DNA of 64,000 nucleotides from Petrosia ficiformis (lineage: Eukaryota; Porifera; Demospongiae; Haplosclerida; Petrosiidae). The notes under the pieces were generated by a model. That model made no database searches. It saw only the letters and a program-made list of their open reading frames with translations, and had not been told where the DNA came from. Shown piece by piece: positions 50,601 to 62,600 of the stretch; within the stretch, counting starts at the first letter, position 1; every line of letters begins with the position of its first letter. The position numbers were made by a program, and so were the translations under genes. Location of the stretch: contig OX345636.1 of assembly GCA_947044365.1 (NCBI GenBank), forward strand, positions 16,975,115-17,039,114, read 5' to 3'.

Positions 50601-53600
50601 AGAGCAAACATATCCACCTTGTATGTTATGACAGGTATGATCACATTTGTGAGTGTTGTTTATGCATTCATCATGATCTGTAGCAATTAATGACACAAAG
50701 CGAGTCGCAACTATTTTATTTTAGGATAATATAATATACTTTATGTTTAAAGTATAACCTTCAGGGGGGAGACAGTGCCTCTCATAACTGACACTATTAA
50801 CTAGACTTGAGGTTACTCTGTGACTCGTGACAATAGTTACACATGTATTATACAATTCCCTGTGCATACTCCAGAACACTAACTTCTAATTTCACAAGGA
50901 GGGGGAAATTAAATACTTTTGTGGGCAAACTCATACTGTGTTATCTAGGAGTGTGGGGGCATGCTACCCACTAAAATTTTGGCTTGCTTAACCATCCATG
51001 TCTCCTCCACTAGCAAAACATCTCAATATACATTCTGATTGTGACAGTGACACACAAAAGGTTATATTTATAGTTATTTATTTAACATACCTATGCATAT
51101 TTTTGCTTCCGTCCAAGTCACATTTCCTTTATCAGTCAAAACACATGATTGCATCCACTCAAATGTATTGAGATAACTTTCAACATGGAATCCATCTTCA
51201 CAAACTAGTTTACAACTGGATGTGTATTCAGTAGTACAAGGTATTTCAACAAATGCATTCTCTGGTGCGGTAAGCTCTACACAATGTAATGGAGGACATA
51301 CAGCAGTCTCTCCACTCCATGTGTGATCTGATTGACAAGTACGAAGCTCAGAACCTGTCAGATTATAACCTGGATCACAACTAAATGTACAATTCTCATC
51401 AGTAACTTGAGGACCAGTACACTCTATATAACCATTCATAATTACAGAGAGTGGTGTACATGGTTCACCTAAGTTATAAAGAAATACAAAATGATGACGA
51501 GAGATAAATTGTGCAGCACAGTTGATAGTAAAAACTGTAGCTTTGTGAAACCTGCATATATAGTTTACAGTCTCAATAAATTACATTTCTGAAAGTGAAT
51601 GTGTAAAAATCACAGAATAATTAATTCTCTTACCTAAACATGAATGAGCATCAAGAGCAAGTGAGTAGCCATCATGACATTCACAATGATAGGAGCCCTG
51701 TTCATTGACACACAAATGATCACAGCCTGCATTTTGATTATCACATTCATCAACATCTGCATTAACAGATCAAATTTTTCATTAGCTAGTAATATTCTTT
51801 TTAATGTTTACTGATGACTCCACTTGTCAGTGAGAACCAGATTTAACACTTAATGTGAGTATACGTGAATGAATAAATTAACAGATTAACTCTTCAGTTC
51901 AATTTTAAAAACTGATTTTGTATTAAGTTCCACTTAACTAAAGTATGAAACTAAATTTAATATTTTGTATGTGTTATAGTTAAATGTGTGCATGCAGTCT
52001 ATTGCTGATATAGAATCCCTAACATAAGGGTGGCATATCCAAGTGTGCAAGATTATATTTGAGTAATTGGGTCAGTTAATTTATTTGCTTGCTTCATCTC
52101 ACATATTTCCTACACTGGCAAAATGTCCCAGTATACATTTCAATTGTGACAGTGATACTCAAAAGGTTGTATAGTTATTTATGGAACATACCTATGCATA
52201 TTTTTGCTTCCGTCCAAGTCACATTTCCTTTATCAGTCAAAACACATGATTGCATCCACTCAAATGTATTGAGATAGCTTTCAACATGGAATCCATCTTC
52301 ACAAACTAGTTTACAACTGGAAGTGTATTCAGTAGTACAGGGCATTTTAACAAATGCATTTTCTGGTGCAGTAAGCTCTACACAATGTAATGGAGAACAT
52401 ACAGCATTCTCTCCACTCCATGAGTGATCTGATTGACAAGTACGAAGCTCAGAACCTGTCAAATTATAACCTGGATCACAACTAAATGTACAATTCTCAT
52501 CAGTAACTTGAGGACCAGTACATTGTATATAACCATTGAAAATACTGGAGATGTTGGGACATGGTTCCCCTAAATAAATGCAAATGAAATATAGAATGAA
52601 ATATGTGTATTATACACATAATCCACTAATGCCATTGCATACATTAATTATTTCTCTCTTACCCATACAAGAATGATCATCAAGAGTCAGTGAATAGCCA
52701 TTGTGACACTGGCAGTGGTAGGAACCATTCTGATTGATACACAAATGATCACATCCAGCATTTTGGTCAGCACATTCATCAATATCTATTGTATAACAGA
52801 GTCTTAAATTACAAGCACATTGTTAAACTCATGATGAATGATGTTATAAACCTCATTACAACAATCTAGTGTATTACAAAAGATATAAATATTTCCATTT
52901 GCAGTTTACAAAACAAAACTGTTTGCTGAATCATGTATATATCACTCATCAATTCTTTGTCAATAATTATAAAGCATCAATTCAAAATAAAATTATTATT
53001 GTGACATGGAATTCATATACAGGAAAAATAAAGGGTTTTTATGACTAAAAATACGTCATAATTATGAAACTAAATGATAGTCATGAATAAAAGGCATAAA
53101 CAATTATTACCTTCACAAAAGTAAGTATCATTTAGTCTGTATCCATTATCACAAGAGCAATAATATCCACCTTGTGTGTTGTGACATGTATGCTCACATT
53201 GGTGAGTGTTATTCTCACATTCATTATAATCTGAAGCAAAGATATGAATAATTAATAATTTAAATGATGAAGCCACTGTACAAAGGGCTGGTGACTATGA
53301 AGCCAGTGCCCCTGGAGTTGATCCCCAGCACCTATTATTTGCTTCTTCTTCAGTCTTATAAATGAAATGTTGCTTTAATCCATTTATCATACTAACTACT
53401 GTATACATTTTTGGAAAACCTACCAATGCATTTCTTTCCTTCTGTCCAATCTACATCTTCTTCAGCAGTTAAAGCACATGTTTGTATCCACTCCATTTTT
53501 CCTGGATCACCCTCAATATAAAATCCTTCTCCACAAATTATGTTACAACTAGAAGTGTATTCAGTATTACATGGGAATGTAATTAATGCATTTTCTGGTG

Positions 53601-56600
53601 CAATGAGCTCGGTACATTTCAAAGGGGGACAAAAAGTAATCTCTCCACTCCAAGTGTGATCTGATTGACAAGTACGAAGCTCGGAACCTGTCAGATTATA
53701 ACCTGGATCACATGTAAATGTACAATTCTCATCAGTCACTTGAGGACCTGTACATTGTATATCCCCATTGAAAATACTAGAGATGTTGGGGCATGGTTCA
53801 CCTGAGGTACAAAGTAAAATTATGCAGAATCAATTAGTTGTGAATGCAAGCATATAGAAATGAAACTATCACTTAAAGCAGCAAAATTTGTTAGAAGCTG
53901 CAAGTAATGATGCTAAAATAATTATCATTGTTCATTAATCATTTGTTCCTACCTAAACAAGAATGTGCATCAAGTGCAAGAGAGTAACCATCATAACAAC
54001 GACACTGGTAGGAACCATCCTGATTAACACACAATTGATCACATCCACCATTTTCTGCAGCACATTCATTAATATCTGTGGTAAAACATTAGTAGTTAGT
54101 CATTCGGTAATAAAATGAGCCATAGTTATAATCATGCTGAATTTAAAAAACAGAACCAAAACTTTCTTCAACTCATAGAGGCAATTAACAAACACAAAAA
54201 GGAAGTTATACTGTGCAGCTGAAATAGCACATGGGTAAAGCACCTTAAGTTCCATAGCACATTCACGTTGTTAGAAAAAAGAAAAAAAGATAACGCAGTG
54301 GAAATCAAACTAAGGACTCGCAGTTCCAAATGAAAAAGTTTATTTGTTCATTCAGTAAATGAAATTTGTTCAGACTTGATAAATTACACATAAAGCTACC
54401 TTTACAAGAGTGACTATCAATCAGCATGTATCCATTATCACAAGTACAGAAATATCCACCTTCTGTGTTATGACAGGTATGATCACAGTTGTGTGTACCA
54501 GTTTCACATTCATCACGATCTGTGGTAATTTTAGAATGATATGAAGTATACTGTTTCATATCAAAGAAGTCATCACTGGGATTATTTTTCATGTAGGTTG
54601 TATATTTTTTTATGTCAGGTAAGAAAGTTCTATCATTCGATAAATTGTCGTATTGCATAGATGATTGCATTGCATGAAACTGTTAAGCAACTACCATTAG
54701 GTAATAAAAACTTTACATTTACTAAGTAAGAAGAGCAAAAACCAAATTAGGAAGTGCAATATGACATCAAACATATGAGAAACCATTTCCTCAATGAAAT
54801 TTTAAAAATGATAACAGCAAAACAATTATAGCGACATTTTGCATTTTGCTACTTTTAATAAAATAAAGTGCACACCACAATTAGTAGTTGTGTTAATTTA
54901 TGCTCAAATAGTACCCTAATATGCAACCTCCCATTCCCTCAATCTGTTTCTTTATGAAACATACCAATACATCGTTTTGCTTCTGTCCACTCTACATTCT
55001 CATCATCAATCAAAGTACAGTTCTGTATCCACTCTGTTGTACCTAGTTCACCCTCAACATGGTATCCATCTTCACATACTAGTTTACAGTTAGAAGTGTA
55101 TTCTGTATTACATGGTATTGCAACAGATGCATTTTCTGGTGCAATGAGGTCATCACAATTCAATGGTAAACATGAAGCATCTTCCCCGCTCCAAGTGTGA
55201 TCTGGTTGACATGTACGAAGATCTGATCCTGTTAGATAATAACCTGGATCACAAGTAAATGTACAATTCTGATCTGTCACTTGAGGACCAGTACACTGTA
55301 TTTGACCATTCAAAGCACTCGAAATATGTGTACATGACTGACCTGTGTTAAATGTGAATTAAGAACAAAGATTCGGATAAAATAGTATAGGAATAGCTCT
55401 GAATGCTTGTACAATTAAGTATATGTATCAGACATTAACATGCTTAGTGGAGTTTTACGGGCTTATAATATCCATGGCAAAACTAGTCAGGGCGAAGTGT
55501 GAGTGCATGAAAAAAGTAACTATGGGGATGCATAGTTTAATAAACGTTGCTGTATGTAAGTGTGATACATTGGTACTATTACACAGCAAAGGTATATCAG
55601 ATTTCAAAAGCGATTACACCACCATGAAGAGCAGCTTGTGCAGATTCCAAAAATGTAAAAGAAATAACATTGTTACTTGTGGCACGTTTTCTCATTCGCT
55701 GTCACATATGAAGTTTAAACTGGAGTTTTAATGATATTCAACACTCGAGGGGCCACTCCCTTGAACACATGTTAATACATGTGCATAGTTGCAGGCATCC
55801 AACCTCACGTTCTAAGTACATCAGCCATCATACCATCTGTCAGTATCAGGTTCATTACTTTTTCTGTAACGAAAGTTTAGTTGCCTAAGAAAGTCAAGAC
55901 ATAATAATTTAGCATAAACATGGTTCCACATCAATTAGGATGTCATCAAGGTTGTATTTTACCACCACCCACCGATCAACTAGGCCCTCAACATCAGCCA
56001 ATGCAATGAGGAAACTAGAAGTGCCTTGAATGCCCATTGCTCAAAAGTCTACCATCACACCCGTAATCTATTGGTATCATTGCCTTATCTTTTGAACGAT
56101 CAAGGCAGGTGCTTACAAGGATTTGAACTCTTGAATTACAGCTCAGGTATATAGGTAAATTGAATCACATTAAAGGTTTTCACATGAAGTTCTCATATGA
56201 ATTGCACTCACATAGTGCCAGAAGAATATTGTTAGGGCTGTACTGTGGCTTGTGTGGTTTTATTATAGCTGACTAATTATTTAGGTTTGGGAGTCATTAA
56301 AAGCAGCCACGAATGCTCAGGGAAATAAGGAGCAGATAATACTGCCTTACTACAGCAGTTTGAGGTCACCTCACCCTAGCTACAATCGTTCTCTGGGATA
56401 TCTAAGCCTGGGAGATAACACCACAGACCTACACTCAGCTTCTTCTTAAGAACCCCTTCAGTATGGCAGTAGTAGCCACCTCGATTATAACCATGTTTTT
56501 CAACAGCTGTTTGGTCATAAGCCCTAACCTGCAATGAAATACCATCCTACAATTCTAGGAAAGTAAGTGAAAGGATGTTCTTTACCCTGTGCAAGAGATT

Positions 56601-59600
56601 GGATCATGCCTCTAACCATCGTGGCATGTACTACATTTCTTCAACAGCCCACACAACCAATCCAAACATCTCTACAGGATGTAAGTAGCAGCAACCTCAC
56701 TATTAAAGTAAAAAGACCAGAGTCACTTCTATACATCAGGAATAAGAATCATACAGCTTGGCGTCCAACTCACACCAAATCAACAATGACAGAAGAGTTA
56801 TCATATAGCTTTTGCTCCGGCTAAGCCACACCATCAGCAACTGCATCTCTGCAAAGTTATGTTTGTCATTCTACGTATAGGCTACTCCACATAGCTACAT
56901 ATCAGATAGTTCTGATCCCTCTACATGACCAGTCCCTGCTACAAGGTTATCATATGTATCAACTGTGCCCTTGGTTTCGATCTATAGTGAACACCTATGT
57001 TGTTCTCTGCTGTTGCAGATGCAATCGTTTGGGTGCTTCACTGTTGTACTCTGTTATAAACAAAGTAATTACAGTGTTTTGCATAACATTTTAAACACAT
57101 ACTCTACATGTATATGTATACTGTAATATTCAATGTGAATTTCAAGCACATGTGACGCATTCTCTACACTGCTCTGGCCTATAGGCTGAAGTAGTTACAA
57201 GTCAAAATGGATTTGGCTAGCCAAAAGTGGGTCTGGTCATAAAAAGGTTTACAAGCGTTATGAGCATATCCTTACTGACCATTACAGTACAGCCTGCTGA
57301 ATCACTCTAAAAATGGCCGAGCCACCTACCCCTGTATGTGTTTAATATCTCAGCACAAAGCAGAGTTTTAGGCATCATGCATCAACATTTGTTTGGTTTA
57401 CCACATGTGTTTTCAGTTCTCATTCCTTCCACCTTCAAATACTGGAAATTGTCTGGCATATTACAGACACATTGGGAATACCCAACTAACAAATATGAAT
57501 TTATCTGCTCCTGAAACAATTTTAATAGTGTTTTAATGTTAGCCTAGGTTTTCTGGGTTAGCCTACTCTGCTTCTCGTCCCTTCATATATATAACATGTA
57601 GCACTTATTACCACCTATATATGCTGCTAAAATGTCAAGATTGTATGATAAAGTATATTGACATAATGTACAGATAGTATACCAAGTACCTAAATAAGTA
57701 TATACAAATATACTATAATTATTTAAATAATAATTTATTTAGGGTGAATTAAGTGCATTACTCTCTTACCAAAGCAGGAATGATCATCCAATCCAAGTGT
57801 GTAGCCCTCACGACACTGACAGTGATAAGATCCATATTCATTAATACACAAATGATCACACCCAGCATTTTCATCTATACATTCGTCAATATCTGTGGTG
57901 AAAGCAGTTGAAAAAGGATCGTACTCAATACAATAATAAAATAAAGATTATCTAAAGTAATACACATTAGCTGTGTTAATTAGAGCATGTATTAAAAACA
58001 AACCATGCACACCCTTACTTATTCAGGAAAATAATCTGAAATGAAAATATCATCTGCTGTATTTTTTCATACCTTCACAATTGTGGCTGTCAATTAGTCT
58101 GTATCCTTCATAGCAGGAGCAGTAATATCCACCATGTGTGTTATGACAGGTGTGATTACAGTGATGTGTGTTATTTACACATTCATCATGATCTATATTG
58201 CAATCATTGAATAAATTAATGATAGTGGGATATATAATAATTATAACAAGCCTTCCTGTATTAAACCTAATGCGATCACATGTGACATATCAATGAATAT
58301 AATATAGCTAATTATTTTTAATTACTTGCCCTTTTGTATTGGACTGTATCTTATAAATGTAAGACAATGGGCAGGGGCTCAATATTACGCTCAAACTAAA
58401 TAAACCATCCCACAAAGCCACACTAATGTAAATTTTCTTTATAATTATACACTTCAAGTGAAGTGTTTTTCTGTCATTTCCTTGCTGTGAATTAGCACAT
58501 TTCTTAATTATAAATATTTATGATTTTTACCTAAGCATTTCTTTCCTTCCGTCCACTCCACATCGCCTCCTTTAGTCAAAACACATGTTTGTGTCCACTC
58601 TGTTGTGCCAAGATCACCCTCAACATGGAAACCATCTACACATACTACTGTACAGTTTGAAGTGTATTCTGTGTTACATGGTGATGTAAATGATGCATTA
58701 TCAGGTGCAGTGAGTTCTATGCAGTGTAAAGGTAGACAAAGAGTAGTTTCTCCACTCCATGTATGATCTGATTGACATGTGCGATGTATAGAACCTGTCA
58801 GATTATAACCCGGATCACAAGTAAATGTGCAATTTTGATCTGTCACTTGAGGACCAGTACACTGTATTTGACCATTCAAAGCACTAGAGATATTTGTACA
58901 TGGATCACCTGGATTAAAATTAACAGAAGTGTAAGTGTTAATATATTTCAAGCAATATTCTATGAATATCTTCAATAGTACATCTCAAAGCATAATAATT
59001 ATGATCTTTTTTATACAAGTCTTAAGCGTAGAACTACATATCTAAACATGGAAAGACTAGACATAGAACACAAAAGAAATTATACTGTTGCCATTTTTTA
59101 ATACATAATCCATGAAATATATTTCATATGAATGTAATACTCTTACCCAAGCAAAAGTGTGAATCAAGTGCAAGTGTATATCCATCACGACACTGACAGT
59201 GGTAAGAACCATATTCATTAATACATAAATGATCACATCCACCATTTTCATTTGCACATTCATCAATATCTGTGGTACAAATAATTATTAATTATTCAAA
59301 ATTCAATTCCTTCAGTAGCAATAATTATTCTTCTGCTGATAATCACATTCAGTTCATCAAAACAATTATACAGTTAGTAGTGTATCAAATATTACCATGA
59401 CAAGAGTATGTGTCAACTAGTCTGAATCCATCATTACATGAGCACAAGTATCCACCTTCAGTGTTATTACAGTTGTGATCACAGTTGTGTGTACCATCTG
59501 AGCATTCATCATGATCTACAGTAATTTCATACAACAATAGGTCAAATAAAATGGCATGTTATAGTGTGATATAGTGTGACCTTGCTATTATAAATTCCAT

Positions 59601-62600
59601 AATAAATCATGTCAGCATTACATATTTTCAAGCAACCAAAATTATTCATTTATAATACTTTATTTATATAATGAGCTACAAATGTGTGATACGTACCAAT
59701 GCACTTCTTTGCCCCCATCCATTCTACACTTCCTTCAGTAGTTACACCACATGTTTGTATCCACTCCAATGCATTTGGATCATCCTTAATGTCAAATCCC
59801 TCATTACAAGTTACTCTACAGCTTGACGTATATTCTGTATTACATTGTGCTATGATTGATGCATTTTCTGGTGCAATAAACTCTACACAATGCAATGGAG
59901 GACAGAAGGCAGCTTCTCCACTCCATGTGTGATCTGACTGACAGATACGGAGACTAGAGCCTGTCAGGTTATAACCTGGATCACAAATAAATGTACAATT
60001 CTCATCAGTCGCTTGAGGTCCAGTACATTGTATACGACCATTCAAAATTGTGGAAATATTTGGACATGGCTCAGCTGTGTTAAATAAAGAGAATGAAAGA
60101 ATGATAACTTCGTCCTTGTACATGTGTGATACAGTGTGAAATGAAAGTCTTTTAATATTGTTATTGTTAATATCTTTGTCTTACCCAAACAAGAATGTTG
60201 ATCTAGTGTAAGTGAGTACCCATCATGACACTGACAATAGTACGAACTCTCTTCATTAATGCACAAATGATCACAGCCAGCATTTTGATTTGCACATTCA
60301 TTAATATCTGTAGTATAATGACAATAAATTTTTTGATAATTGGTTAACATGTTTTACTAACAGGTAAGATTAACTAAAAATTATAGAGAAAAGTATGTTG
60401 AATGTTCTACTGCAATTTGTATTTATGCGGACGATTCGATTTGTCTAACTGTGACTGTAAAAACTGTTAAAAATAATTTGTTATTTCAACTAATTTGATT
60501 ACTTACACAGGTTGTCCTTTATCAAATAAAGTTTGATCTTAGTAGGGCCATCCCCCTTTCCACAGGGTGTTTGTGTCAATTGCGCGACTATGCGTTGTAT
60601 ACGTAGTTAATAAAGTTGCGTCATTCCCGGTGGCTAGGCTCGGTGAATTAATGGGCGTGGCGCGCAAAAGAACGCGGACTTTGAGACAGACCAGCAGGAA
60701 GATCAGAAAGGGTGTAAAACTGCTAATAACTGTTGTATATAGCAGAGAAACAATATAAATGTTATCCAAAATTCTTTAACAAGTAAGTATAGTAAGTTAT
60801 TGAGTTTCAGACATGAGAAAGTAATAATTTAGAACCTTGAAGGAGTACTTCAGTCAGTTTATCAAAGATTTGTGTACTTAGACTGCAATCACTTACACTT
60901 ACTTCCTCAGGCTCCAGCTTTCGAGTATACAGAAAGGAAGAAACCTTAGTATCGCCAGCAATGATTGATACAGTCATCACAAAGCGACTATAGTGATTCT
61001 TTTTATGGCCCGTAGGGCCATCCCTATGATTGCTTTTTCACGGGTTCGAACTATATATATTCTTGTGTCACCTACGCGAGTATGCGTTGTATACGTAGTT
61101 AAGGAAGTACATCATTCCCGGGGGCGCGGTCAATTAATGGGCGTGGCGCGTAAAAGAAGGGGCGATCAAGCTCTACAGACCAGCAGAAAGAAAGCAGTGT
61201 AGTTTACGTAGAAACTGGAAAAAATAGCTAGCTATTCTACCTGAAATATATTCTACAAGTTCTACAAGGTTCTTTAAAAGGTAAACAGAGTAGATAATCA
61301 AAATAATAACTATAATAGGCTGATGTGTTTCAGGCATCATAAAGTTAGCCATGATTACTGAATGATGGACACCACAAAGCAGTCATAGGGATACTTTTTT
61401 CTCTATATATCTTGTTTCTCATCATGTCTTGTTCATGGTATAATATAAACTTTGAAAGCATTCATTAATTGTTGGGAATTAACATACTTGCAATTCATAT
61501 AAAAAATAAAATCAACTATTCTCACTGATTTGACAACAATAACAGTATACTATATACAAAAAAATGCAATAGCAGGTGTTCATACTAGTCCAATTTGTAA
61601 TGTCACAACATTTATACATAGTGAAATTTAGCATGGAAAACAGAAGTTATTAACCAATCAAACTATGTTAATATAACCAATCATTATTATCAGTGTGGTA
61701 TTTGTTCCTTAGCATACTTAAGTACACATATTGGAGTATATACACATGCAGCAATCTCAATATACTTGTGGTCGTACATCTATGTGCAATTTTATTTCTA
61801 ATGCTTTTAATGCTCATAGTAAATGTTTATACAGTAGTGTAGATACAAATATAATTCCCATGATAAGATAAAATCATGGCCATATATGAGCTGTCATTGT
61901 GTACACTGTGTTTTCAATAGCAACGCCAGTTTAGTAAGGCTGATTTGGTATGTATTTGTAAGTGGTACTTCAAAGTGCTTTTATGGATTCTTACTATAGA
62001 CAGGATGACAATATATGACTTCAAATAATTGATTATAGAACAGTGGATAAACATGTTTTGGCGTCATCCTGCTTGCATATGCCTGTACGACTAACTAAAT
62101 ATAAGCTTACAACATTCCAAGCAATCATATTTATAGTACTGTTATTATCTTCATTTCAACAAAACATATGAAATTGGAAATATAATTTTCCATTCCTTCA
62201 GAATATTTCACTTTCCCTTTGATATACCATTGAGAAAACAATTACCTTCACAAGAATATACTATTGAGAAAACAATTACCTTCACAAGAATAAGCATCAA
62301 TTAGTCTGTATCCATTATCACAAGTGCAGTAATACCCTCCTTGTGTATTATGACATGTATGATCGCAAAGATGTGTATCATTTTCACATTCATTATCATC
62401 TGTAGCAAGTATGACAACAATAAGTTAATAGATGAAATATTGTACTTCTGTATAGCTATACATGAAAGGTTTTCATTAGTAATACTTAATCTTAATTCCT
62501 TTGAAAATGAACGAAATCAGTAAGTCCATTTGTACATCCAGCAAATATATAGATGAATATGAAATGAGGTTCAACTAAACTAAACTCTATCATGTGACTA

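Noticed and set aside
55423..55731. Open frame of 102 codons in the long gene 3 intron
   Set aside because: No domain, no paralogous exon at this place in other modules, and no splice signals fitting phase 1.
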